The notes beneath the pieces were generated by a model. It made no database searches and had not been told where the DNA came from. It saw nothing but the letters and a program-made list of their open reading frames with translations. A stretch of DNA of 8,248 nt from Pseudobdellovibrio sp. (GTDB taxonomy: Bacteria; Bdellovibrionota; Bdellovibrionia; Bdellovibrionales; Bdellovibrionaceae). The DNA lies in assembly GCA_025449725.1 (NCBI GenBank), contig JANWIU010000019.1, positions 1 to 8,248 of the forward strand, in the 5' to 3' direction. The translations under genes and the position numbers were made by a program. Below, piece by piece: positions 1 through 6,243 of the stretch (position 1 is its first letter; the number at the start of each line of letters is the position of its first letter).

Positions 1-480
1 GGCAGTTATGCTGAGTGATATAATAGATATAAACATTAAGGCCAGTAAAACGCCGATGGAAAGGAGCCGACGAAAAATAAATTTCTGTACAAAATGCCAG
101 TTCGAAGGCTTGTGATGATGTTTTTTTGCAGGCGCTTCGAAAATGATATTAAGGGCGTTTTGCAGCTGAATAAAAACAATACTGGCAGAAAATGCCAGAA
201 TAACAGCCCCTACCCAACCTGCTGCTACTGAGAGATCGGGCCGATTTTTCGCACCGTTAATTATCGATTCAAAAACTTTGCTGGCTTCTGGCCCTATTAA
301 ACTTTGGGTTTCATTTAAAAATTCAGCCTGAAGATCAAACCTCATGAATGAAAAAAACGTGATCAACAAAATCACCATCGGCGCCAGACTTAAAGCTGTC
401 GAATACGACAGCGCGGCGGCCTGGGTAAACAGATCGTCTCTCTCTAACTTATCAAAGAATCTTTGCATTTTCTCAGTCAT
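1..480 (-). CDS. YihY/BrkB family inner-membrane protein, C-terminus outside window
   Basis: The minus frame is open from the ATG at 480 to base 1, giving the first 160 residues; the gene continues beyond the left edge. Residues 15-40 (DDLFTQAAALSYSTALSLAP and following) match the N-terminal signature of the YihY/BrkB family, once misnamed ribonuclease BN: an acidic patch, an AAALSYST-like segment, then a first membrane helix ending LAPMVILLI. A second helix lies near residues 86-105 and is followed by LQNALNIIFEAP, equivalent to the family's conserved LQxALNxIW motif. A third begins near residue 139. The family has about six membrane helices and roughly 280-420 residues, so about half is seen. 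Its biochemical role is unsettled. The start codon overlaps the stop of the upstream deacetylase gene (ATGA, 480-477), so it is the third gene of an operon and probably translationally coupled. Family assignment is confident; function is not. Confidence 0.9.
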   Translation of the reverse strand, partial: MTEKMQRFFDKLERDDLFTQAAALSYSTALSLAPMVILLITFFSFMRFDLQAEFLNETQSLIGPEASKVFESIINGAKNRPDLSVAAGWVGAVILAFSASIVFIQLQNALNIIFEAPAKKHHHKPSNWHFVQKFIFRRLLSIGVLLALMFISIISLSITA

Positions 481-2387
481 GGCCCGACTTCTTCCAGTTC
501 GATTCTGGGTTTAGCTATAGGTTCATTTTTATCTTTGATCCAATCCTCTAAATTCACAAATTTATAGCCAAGGGCTTTCAATCCTGTAATCAGCCTCTCA
601 AGATCTTTGGGCTTCGAACTGTCCTGATTTGCTTTATTCATTTTAGGGTCTAGCAAGAAAGAATGATAAAATGCAGAGGCCCAGACGTCTCTCAACACCA
701 GATTTCTTTTAGCGTCTTCCAGAATTGTGTCGACCGTTCGGGTAACTTCAACCTGGTCAGTTAATTCAGGTTCTACGTTTCCGAGGTCTTCAGGTATTAC
801 GTGCTGTCTGTAGATGTCTCCGTATAATTCATAGGGAAATATCTGACCGAATCTGATTTTTGGGTTTTCTTTGACCTGTAGTTTTTCGAAGAAATCCTTT
901 CGGTTTTTTTTATGACTGTCATTCTGGGCAAGCGAAAACCCAATGGGGTTAGTAAAGTCGGAGCTTAAACCGGTAATGCGGTTGTCAATGTAGACTCCTC
1001 GGCTGACCATCCAGGAAAACAACTGACCGAAGATAATGTTATCAAGAGCCGAAGCTTCGTAATGCGGAGTTACCCACAGCTTGGGCTCAATATTCTGGGA
1101 CTTCAAAGACTTGAAACCGTCTTCCATTTTATTCAGAACATAAGTAATGCTGTCTTCTGCTATTGGCGCATTATTTTTAGCGTCCCAGAATTCATAGTCG
1201 TCTCCGCTGGCGCCGGTCCATGGATTTTTAACATTGGAGTACTGATGAGTCACTCCGTGCCAGATAATGACGGCACCGCTTTTAATGTGCTTTTGAATAG
1301 CTAGGCTGAAGACAGATGCGTCTTCCATTCGTAAAATTCCGGCACCGTTCAAGGCCGGCTCTGTATTGAGAGGATCCATGAAAATAGGATAGAGATTAAA
1401 GTGTGGTACGACTTTGTTTCGTTCAAATATGTCCATGGCTTCTTGTAGGTACTTTAAGTCTTCCATTGGCCCGATATCTTCCAGCCGGATAAACGCATTT
1501 TTAGCATTGTGTCTTGGTGCTTCTTCTAAAAAGTCAAAAAGGAGGTCAGCAAAAACAAAATACCGGTCGCTTTCGTGGAAATATGATAAGGGAACATCCG
1601 CAATATAAAAATTACGGCCCGATTGCAGCGCCCAAGGTATGACCTCTTTGGTAAATGAATGACGGGCTTCTGCCAAAACAACGGCGGAGTTGCCGAATTT
1701 TTCTGATAACTTAATCATCTCAAAAGATCCATCAAGTACGTCAGGTGTTTCTTTTAGCCAAACATTGTATTTGGCAAACACTTCCCCTTTGTACAGAATG
1801 TCCCTGAAGAAGCTTGGTTTATTGTCCGGAGCAGGCGTTAGGTTTACTTTGTCTAATCCTGTGATTTCATATTTTTTATACCCAAACGTATTTTCAAATA
1901 CGCTTCCCAGTTGCCAAAAATTACTACCCATCCAGACAACTGTTTTAGTCGTCGCTGAATAATCCGCAAGAAAATCGGCAGGCAAGACGGTCTCTTTTGC
2001 AAGCCCGATATAAAAACTAACTTTACATTTTTCAAAATCGCCTTTTTTGTAAAGATCGACCGGGCCGATGATTTGCTGATACCGCGGGAAATGCCCCATT
2101 AAATTAAGAATCATTAATCCGTAACTTCTGGCCAGATCGCCATGTTCGTCTGATTTATCATAAAAGACCTGCACGCATCCGGCTTCTTTAGTAGGAGGCG
2201 CCGGTGTGTTTCCCGGTGCAGGAGCAGGCGTTTGTGGAGCCGTTGGCTTTACATCCTGCCCGGCAGGTTCTTTCAACTGATCAGGAGATTTTTCGCAACC
2301 CAAAAAATTACCAAATAGAAAAATTAAAATTAGAATTCGCGCTGCGCTGATTTTAAAGTTTGTTTGTATACTCATAACGTATGTCAT
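477..2387 (-). CDS. DUF2334 polysaccharide-deacetylase-like lipoprotein
   Basis: This is a 636-residue lipoprotein when started at the ATG at 2387, chosen because it overlaps the upstream stop in ATGA, as at the downstream junction. An ATG at 2375 is an alternative; the longest frame begins at 2417 inside the upstream gene. A hydrophobic signal ends FLGC, so Cys31 is the likely lipidation site, followed by a Pro/Ala-rich linker (about 47-66). Residues 70-290 form an N-terminal domain I do not recognise. From about residue 297 the sequence resembles DUF2334, a divergent relative of CE4 polysaccharide deacetylases. RLEDI (301-305) stands where CE4 has its Asp-Asp motif, WHGVTH (376-381) supplies the metal-binding HxxxH pair, and TPHYEAS (440-446) fits the third motif. 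AFYHSF with His575 may be a later active-site histidine. Deacetylation of an amino-sugar polymer in the periplasm or at the outer membrane is inferred; the substrate is unknown. Confidence 0.85.
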   Translation of the reverse strand: MTYVMSIQTNFKISAARILILIFLFGNFLGCEKSPDQLKEPAGQDVKPTAPQTPAPAPGNTPAPPTKEAGCVQVFYDKSDEHGDLARSYGLMILNLMGHFPRYQQIIGPVDLYKKGDFEKCKVSFYIGLAKETVLPADFLADYSATTKTVVWMGSNFWQLGSVFENTFGYKKYEITGLDKVNLTPAPDNKPSFFRDILYKGEVFAKYNVWLKETPDVLDGSFEMIKLSEKFGNSAVVLAEARHSFTKEVIPWALQSGRNFYIADVPLSYFHESDRYFVFADLLFDFLEEAPRHNAKNAFIRLEDIGPMEDLKYLQEAMDIFERNKVVPHFNLYPIFMDPLNTEPALNGAGILRMEDASVFSLAIQKHIKSGAVIIWHGVTHQYSNVKNPWTGASGDDYEFWDAKNNAPIAEDSITYVLNKMEDGFKSLKSQNIEPKLWVTPHYEASALDNIIFGQLFSWMVSRGVYIDNRITGLSSDFTNPIGFSLAQNDSHKKNRKDFFEKLQVKENPKIRFGQIFPYELYGDIYRQHVIPEDLGNVEPELTDQVEVTRTVDTILEDAKRNLVLRDVWASAFYHSFLLDPKMNKANQDSSKPKDLERLITGLKALGYKFVNLEDWIKDKNEPIAKPRIELEEVGP

Positions 2388-3310
2388 TCTATAAAAGATG
2401 AATTCAGTGTATGCCAAAGTGGCTTTGAATCAGGAACCATGTCTTGGGAAAAGTACCACCAAAAGTAACCACCGACGAATCGCGGCTGACTGATCTGCAA
2501 CGAATAGTATTTCTTTATGTAGTCTGACTTTTTATCATCGAACTTACTTCCTACCTCGCCAAATCCTAATTGGGATTCCGGAAATAGCCCCGCCAGCTTT
2601 TCAAAGACCTTCTTCCAGTCAGGCTGCTGAAGGTGGCAATCGTCTTCATAGTAGCTGATAAAGACGTAATCGATCTTTTGACGTATTTTTACAGGAATGT
2701 TTTTTTTAGCCCAGGAAAACATTTCTGAATCCTTTTTTTCCCAGCACCCTTCGTTGTAATACAGAGTTAACGCGGAAACTTGGCGGCGCTTTTCGATTTC
2801 TTCAAAGGCGTTTGATATCTTTGTAACAACGTCGGCGGTCTTCCCTAGCCATTCGCCGTTTACTTCGTTGCCGAACTCCCAGATATCAACAACTGAACCT
2901 AAGGTGTCCAGATAATCCCGCGTAAATGAGCGATATTCAGTTACCGAATAGTTTTTCATATAATATGAATCTGCCAGCTCTCCCATAATGTAGCTGACTT
3001 CATGAATCTTTTTTAATGGCGCTAAGTAATTTATAGCCGGAACTTTTTCATCAAAGACAATTCTGACTGTCGGTTTGTATTTCATTTTTCTTAACGATTC
3101 AATTACAGCGTCAATGTTTTCAAGAGAATCCAGGGTTACACCGTAAATTTTTGTCGGCAACGTTTTTGATTTTCTTTCTTCAACAGAGATACTGCTGGTT
3201 TTAGATGACGGTGCCTTTGATGTGGCTTCAGGCTTATTGGAGTGAATACATCCCCCGACCAGCCAAAAAAAAATACCTAACGTAAAGAATGAAATATGAA
3301 ACTGTTTCAC
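2384..3310 (-). CDS. Lipoprotein glycoside hydrolase, clan GH-A-like TIM barrel
   Basis: This 308-residue protein starts at a GTG (3310-3308); no clear Shine-Dalgarno is visible. The N-terminus is a textbook lipoprotein signal ending LVGGC, with Cys21 as the lipidation site, then a Ser/Lys/Thr-rich linker to about residue 52. The rest reads like a small (beta/alpha)8 barrel. IYGVTL (55-60) fits strand 1. WEFGNEVNG (144-152) has the Asn148-Glu149 pair typical of the acid/base end of strand 4 in clan GH-A. DYVFISYY (214-221) fits strand 6, LGFGEVGS (248-255) puts Glu252 as the strand 7 nucleophile, and GGYFWWYF (280-287) supplies the aromatic strand 8. The two Glu residues suggest a retaining hydrolase. 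I cannot name the GH family or substrate. It is the first gene of the operon and overlaps the deacetylase gene by four bases, so both probably act on the same cell-surface or extracellular polysaccharide. Confidence 0.82.
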   Translation of the reverse strand: MKQFHISFFTLGIFFWLVGGCIHSNKPEATSKAPSSKTSSISVEERKSKTLPTKIYGVTLDSLENIDAVIESLRKMKYKPTVRIVFDEKVPAINYLAPLKKIHEVSYIMGELADSYYMKNYSVTEYRSFTRDYLDTLGSVVDIWEFGNEVNGEWLGKTADVVTKISNAFEEIEKRRQVSALTLYYNEGCWEKKDSEMFSWAKKNIPVKIRQKIDYVFISYYEDDCHLQQPDWKKVFEKLAGLFPESQLGFGEVGSKFDDKKSDYIKKYYSLQISQPRFVGGYFWWYFSQDMVPDSKPLWHTLNSSFIE

Positions 3311-3352
3311 CTGGAAATTACATTGTTTTTGAGCCTGATGTGTCTACCAAAA

Positions 3353-3413
3353 TGCGGACTGTTTAAAAGTATTTAGTTTGGCATTGACGATGCTGAATAA
3401 TTAATTGCGGACT
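3353..3413. repeat. Pair of direct repeats TGCGGACT upstream of the hydrolase operon
   Basis: An exact 8-base direct repeat, TGCGGACT, occurs at 3353-3360 and 3406-3413; its flanks are also similar (AT-rich before, T-rich after). The copies start 53 bases apart, close to five helical turns, and lie in the 141-base gap between the membrane-protein gene's terminator and the GTG start of the hydrolase gene. Two sites on the same DNA face ahead of an operon would suit a regulator, but an 8-base repeat in AT-rich DNA could be chance. No convincing sigma-70 boxes are visible in this gap. Confidence 0.25.
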
Positions 3414-3429
3414 TTTGGTTAGAAAAGAG

Positions 3430-3465
3430 AAAAAATGCCACAGAGAAGGAATTAGGCCTTTGTGG
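3430..3465 (-). terminator. Intrinsic terminator of the DUF6629-type gene
   Basis: Read on the minus strand, an 8-base-pair stem (bases 3458-3465 with 3438-3445, one G-U pair) encloses a 12-base loop and is followed after two bases by six T residues (3435-3430). The upstream arm lies in the last codons of the membrane-protein gene and the stop codon TAA (3454-3452) lies in the loop. The structure would end transcription before the hydrolase operon, implying that the operon has its own promoter. Confidence 0.7.
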
Positions 3466-4129
3466 TGCTTAAGTATAATCTAAGCGCCGGCGCTTTAGTT
3501 TCACGAAACACTTCATACACAATGTAGACACTTGTTAATGCCGCAAAAAAGCACCAAACCGAAGTAACGGTTTCCTGCCTATGAATATGACTGAACAGCA
3601 GGCCTGCAAAAATCAAAGCACCGGTTACTTTGACCTTTCTTTCAGATGAAATAAAGAAAGGGATTAGCGCCGTTAAGATGTAGGCCACAGCGTCGACACT
3701 GGGAGTGACCAAGTATTGAAATCCGGAAAATGAGTAGGCAATGCTGTGACCCGCTGCTGCCGCGCGCGGCCCTCCTCGAAACAATATCCAAATGGCTCCG
3801 ACAGAAAAAAATGCTCCTAGCCAACCTAGCCCTTTTAAAACGGCCTTTCGTTCCGGCTTTTTTTCAAGCGCATAAAGCGACCACGGTAGCCACACGGGCC
3901 AGAATGCCAGAGCAAAAAACAAGAAAGCCCTGACTGCAAAGTTTTGCAGACTTGATTGTTCACCAAGAGAAATCCATACGAAGCCCTCACACAATTGTTG
4001 AAAGCCGAAGATGAACGGAAGCGCTACAAACATTTTTTGTTTAGGTTCTTGATTCAGTTTGCTTGCGCTGCTTCCCAGCGACATAAGCACGGCTGCAGAT
4101 CCAAAACTGGCCGAGGCGGAAAAACACAT
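3452..4129 (-). CDS. DUF6629-like seven-helix membrane protein
   Basis: This 225-residue integral membrane protein starts with MCFSASASF, the very conserved opening of DUF6629 proteins, and continues with the second hallmark, FGFQQLCEGFVWISLG (41-56). About seven hydrophobic segments can be drawn: near residues 5-20, 33-55, 65-87, 100-117, 143-160, 166-182 and 188-207. A positive patch (EKKPERK, 89-95) lies between helices 3 and 4. Conserved-looking polar residues inside the membrane region (Gln44, Gln45, Glu48) and a HIHR motif (181-184) suggest a ligand or cofactor site, but the family has no established function known to me. The start is fixed by a strong GGAGG eight bases upstream. It is transcribed alone, divergently from the coiled-coil lipoprotein gene across 78 bases, and ends in an intrinsic terminator. 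Family recognition is from memory of the motif, not from a search. Confidence 0.8.
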   Translation of the reverse strand: MCFSASASFGSAAVLMSLGSSASKLNQEPKQKMFVALPFIFGFQQLCEGFVWISLGEQSSLQNFAVRAFLFFALAFWPVWLPWSLYALEKKPERKAVLKGLGWLGAFFSVGAIWILFRGGPRAAAAGHSIAYSFSGFQYLVTPSVDAVAYILTALIPFFISSERKVKVTGALIFAGLLFSHIHRQETVTSVWCFFAALTSVYIVYEVFRETKAPALRLYLSTTKA

Positions 4130-4137
4130 AATCTTTT

Positions 4138-4142
4138 CCTCC
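4138..4142 (-). promoter_or_regulatory. Ribosome binding site GGAGG of the DUF6629-like gene
   Basis: On the minus strand GGAGG is followed by eight bases and the ATG at 4129. It is one of the two strongest Shine-Dalgarno sequences in the window and fixes the start of the protein at MCFSAS. I see no clear -35/-10 pair in the remaining 65 bases of the divergent gap, though promoters for both flanking genes should lie there. Confidence 0.75.
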
Positions 4143-4207
4143 GAAAATTAAATGATCATGTATGCAAGCAAAAAGCCAGGTCTTAAACTTGCAACTCATT
4201 CTTAATA

Positions 4208-4978
4208 ATGAGCCGAAGCTTTTTCGCTATTCTATTTTTTTTAGCAAACTTAACCGCAACAACAGGCTGCAGCGAAGCTACCTTCGAATCCGAAGACAAA
4301 CTGGCAACCGAAAAGACTATCTTAGAAGAACAGGAAAAAACCGTCCAGACACTGAAAAAGCAAATCGAAATTGAACAGCGCAGGGCTGATACGGCTATCC
4401 CTTTTCAGATTGACAATGAACAATCACAGATTGGCGCATTGGGTGATGTGATTTCACAGGTTCGAGAAGCTCAATCGGAAATCAGCAATGCCGGAACAGA
4501 AGCACTTAACCGAGAAACTCTGCTGGCTCGGCAAGTTCAAAATCAAGTGATTCCGCAAATTCAAAATATACAGCAGACCATTTCCCGCACTGATGAACAA
4601 ATCACTTTGCTGACCAGTATCGGCCTTAGATCAAAAGAACAAGAGACCCGGCTTCGCGATCTGAAAAATCAATTAGCTGAACAGAACTCTTCTCTCGAAA
4701 GTTTACAGGCGCAACTGAATTCATTTAATTTAGAAAACATCACGACAACCACTCAAATTTACAGGTCCGTGCAGGATCAGCGAAGAGAACTGGCCAGTTA
4801 CCGGGATGATATTCAAACCGAACTTGATTCGCGAAGAGAAGATCTGGCCACTTTACAAACGTTCTCTCTGCAATCGCGAATGAGTTTAATGACTTTAAAT
4901 CAGCAGTTAAAAAACGCTGAACAGGCACTAAAAGCCCAAGCGGAAAAGGTGCATACTATTGAGTCTCAAAACAAGTAG
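4208..4978 (+). CDS. Gln/Glu-rich coiled-coil lipoprotein, function unknown
   Basis: This 256-residue protein has a short signal peptide (MSRSF, then a hydrophobic run) ending ATTGC, so Cys21 is a plausible lipid-attachment site, although the -3 residue is Thr rather than the usual Leu. Nearly all of the mature part is predicted helical from its composition, rich in Gln, Glu, Leu, Arg and Lys with heptad spacing. Likely coiled-coil stretches are about residues 33-62, 105-175 and 185-252, with breaks at TAIPF (62-66) and LENITTTTQ (175-183). No catalytic motif or known domain is visible. Long lipid-anchored coiled coils usually act as periplasmic spacers, tethers or partners of envelope complexes; this is only a structural analogy. 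The start lacks a clear Shine-Dalgarno. A second gene for a small membrane protein follows after 70 bases and may be co-transcribed. Confidence 0.75.
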   Translation: MSRSFFAILFFLANLTATTGCSEATFESEDKLATEKTILEEQEKTVQTLKKQIEIEQRRADTAIPFQIDNEQSQIGALGDVISQVREAQSEISNAGTEALNRETLLARQVQNQVIPQIQNIQQTISRTDEQITLLTSIGLRSKEQETRLRDLKNQLAEQNSSLESLQAQLNSFNLENITTTTQIYRSVQDQRRELASYRDDIQTELDSRREDLATLQTFSLQSRMSLMTLNQQLKNAEQALKAQAEKVHTIESQNK

Positions 4979-5035
4979 CTGTGTCCTGGTTCGGCATATG
5001 GCTTGCTTCAAAAATGGTGGAGCCTCAACAAAGTC

Positions 5036-5041
5036 AGGAGG
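5036..5041 (+). promoter_or_regulatory. Ribosome binding site AGGAGG that sets the start of the small membrane protein
   Basis: AGGAGG is followed by seven bases and the ATG at 5049. This perfect arrangement decides between the 98-residue start here and a longer frame beginning at 4959 inside the preceding gene. Confidence 0.85.
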
Positions 5042-5048
5042 ACTCGCT

Positions 5049-5345
5049 ATGCCAACTAGCCAAAAAAACAAAAAGCTTTCCAGCCGGTACAAAAGTGAAT
5101 TTCCGAATGAAGTCATTGAGAAACAAACGAAAAAGATTCCGAATTTGCTTTTTCTGGGACTTGGCCTTGCGAGCTTAGTAGGTCAGGCCGCTGTTCAGCG
5201 GTACATCAAGAAAAGATTTCTTGCGCCTGTCTTGGGCGTATGGGGCCCTGTGTTTCTGATTTTTGGTCTCTACAACAAAATGGTTAAACTTGAGGGAGAA
5301 TTGATTCCCGATAGAACCAAAAAAAGAAGAGCTTCAATGCATTAA
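5049..5345 (+). CDS. Small basic two-helix membrane protein, hypothetical
   Basis: This 98-residue protein starts at MPTSQKNKK, chosen because of the ideal AGGAGG just upstream. It has a basic, hydrophilic N-terminal arm (1-30), a hydrophobic segment at about 32-48 (NLLFLGLGLASLVGQA), a short basic connector RYIKKRF (51-57), a second hydrophobic segment at about 58-76, and a strongly basic tail ending KKRRASMH. Positive charges on both ends and in the connector make a simple hairpin topology less certain; a cytoplasm-facing re-entrant or peripheral arrangement is possible. I recognise no family. It lies 70 bases after the coiled-coil lipoprotein gene on the same strand with no terminator between, so the two may form an operon. 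It converges with the next gene, leaving only 27 bases between stop codons. Confidence 0.72.
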   Translation: MPTSQKNKKLSSRYKSEFPNEVIEKQTKKIPNLLFLGLGLASLVGQAAVQRYIKKRFLAPVLGVWGPVFLIFGLYNKMVKLEGELIPDRTKKRRASMH

Positions 5346-5372
5346 TAATTTGGCGGCGAGCTTCGCGCTCCA

Positions 5373-6044
5373 CTACTCAACTTCATTCTCTTTCGGAGTT
5401 CGCTGCCTATACTTTTCAAAATATTTTCTAAACAGTCCTGCCTCAGGCATGTAGTGATCAACAATGGATTCAGCATCCTTCAAAGACATGGATTCCGCAT
5501 TTACATATAGCTCTTCAAATATGGTTTTAGTTGCTGCCAACGCCAAAGATGGAAACGCGCCATCGTCAACTTCTCCGTACCCCACTACCAAAAAACGGGT
5601 AAATAGCTCTTTAACCGCTTTATCGTAAATTTTCGCGTTGTCTTTGCCCTGCAGCTCGCAAATGAGTTTCAACTTTTTGGTCGATAGCGGAGAGTCCTGC
5701 TCAAGAACCTCTAAAATCTCTCTTGCCGGGCGGGAGTGCAATCCAGAATTTAGAAAACCATCGAAAGAAAGCCTGATGAGGGCGGTGAACAGTTTTTTAG
5801 AAAAAAAAGTAGCCCTGCCCTGATACCACTTTGAATAAACAACCTCCCCGCTTTCTGATAGGCGCTTCATCAGCGACCACATATCAAAAACGCGGTTATC
5901 TCCTGATTCGTCCCATTCCCAGTTCATTTTTTTTCGAGGAAAAAATTCACTCCACAAGGAATGCGGCTGGCTTTTATTGTTTATGGGAAAGACCAGCAGT
6001 ACGCCGTTTTTTTCAATTTTCGAAACCGCAGATTTAATTTTCAT
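5373..6044 (-). CDS. Winged-helix protein resembling AlkZ-related proteins
   Basis: This 223-residue soluble protein begins with a beta-like segment (GVLLVFPINN, 14-23), then a Trp-rich part (SLWSEFFP, WEWDESGDNRVFDMW, 42-56) and YSKWYQGRATFFSKKLFTAL (70-89). A winged helix follows at about 105-160, with the recognisable stretch REILEVLEQDSPLSTKKL (108-125) and a wing-like FLVVGYGEVDDG (151-162). Next comes FPSLALAATKTIFEELY (164-180) and a helical C-terminus. This order, especially the SPLSTKKL helix-turn and the VVGYGEVDDGAFPS wing, resembles AlkZ-related proteins, relatives of the crosslink-repair glycosylase YcaQ/AlkZ. It is much shorter than AlkZ itself (about 350-400 residues) and I do not see the AlkZ catalytic QxQ/QxD loop, so glycosylase activity should not be assumed. 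A DNA-binding role is the safest reading. The gene diverges from an XRE-type regulator across 199 bases. Confidence 0.6.
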   Translation of the reverse strand: MKIKSAVSKIEKNGVLLVFPINNKSQPHSLWSEFFPRKKMNWEWDESGDNRVFDMWSLMKRLSESGEVVYSKWYQGRATFFSKKLFTALIRLSFDGFLNSGLHSRPAREILEVLEQDSPLSTKKLKLICELQGKDNAKIYDKAVKELFTRFLVVGYGEVDDGAFPSLALAATKTIFEELYVNAESMSLKDAESIVDHYMPEAGLFRKYFEKYRQRTPKENEVE

Positions 6045-6076
6045 GTACTAAGTCTCATATATTCAGCCTCAAGGAA

Positions 6077-6104
6077 GGAATAGCAATCCAGGTGCCATTG
6101 TAAA
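6077..6104 (-). promoter_or_regulatory. Candidate sigma-70 promoter of the winged-helix gene
   Basis: On the minus strand TTTACA (6104-6099) and TATTCC (6082-6077) are 16 bases apart, and the -10 is preceded by TGC, giving an extended -10 element. Initiation would be near 6070, about 26 bases before the ATG at 6044. The -10 itself matches consensus poorly. Confidence 0.35.
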
Positions 6105-6194
6105 GCAAAAAGGTCATAGATATCAGCCAAGAACGAATAGAGCAAAAACTCCGAAACACTTAAGCAGATTACTTTAGTTTTTTTCCAAAATCAT

Positions 6195-6224
6195 TTGCTC
6201 GCAATGCTTCTATGGTGCTATAAC
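6195..6224 (+). promoter_or_regulatory. Candidate extended -10 promoter of the XRE gene
   Basis: TGC followed directly by TATAAC (6219-6224) is a near-consensus extended -10, with a weak TTGCTC (6195-6200) 18 bases upstream. Initiation near 6231 would give a leader of about a dozen bases carrying GGGGGA before the ATG at 6244. It shares the TGCTAT core with the candidate promoter on the opposite strand. Confidence 0.55.
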
Positions 6225-6243
6225 TAAAAGCTCTGGGGGAATT

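Noticed and set aside
1062..1962. Plus-strand open frames across the deacetylase gene
   Set aside because: They are antisense shadows with no ribosome binding sites and no recognisable domain, while the minus frame carries clear motifs.
2388..2417. Longer start of the deacetylase gene at 2417
   Set aside because: It would put ten extra residues before the signal peptide and overlap the upstream gene by more than 30 bases; the ATG at 2387 gives the ATGA overlap also seen at the next junction.
4162..4374. Plus-strand frame overlapping the start of the coiled-coil lipoprotein
   Set aside because: It is out of frame with the lipoprotein, has basic low-complexity composition and no ribosome binding site; the 4208 frame has a signal peptide and a long helical body.
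4959..5048. N-terminal extension of the small membrane protein starting inside the coiled-coil gene
   Set aside because: It has no ribosome binding site and overlaps the previous gene, whereas the ATG at 5049 follows an ideal AGGAGG with seven-base spacing.
5356..5370. Hairpin between the converging stop codons as a terminator
   Set aside because: Only four-base-pair stems can be drawn and no T run follows on either strand, so it does not support an intrinsic terminator call.
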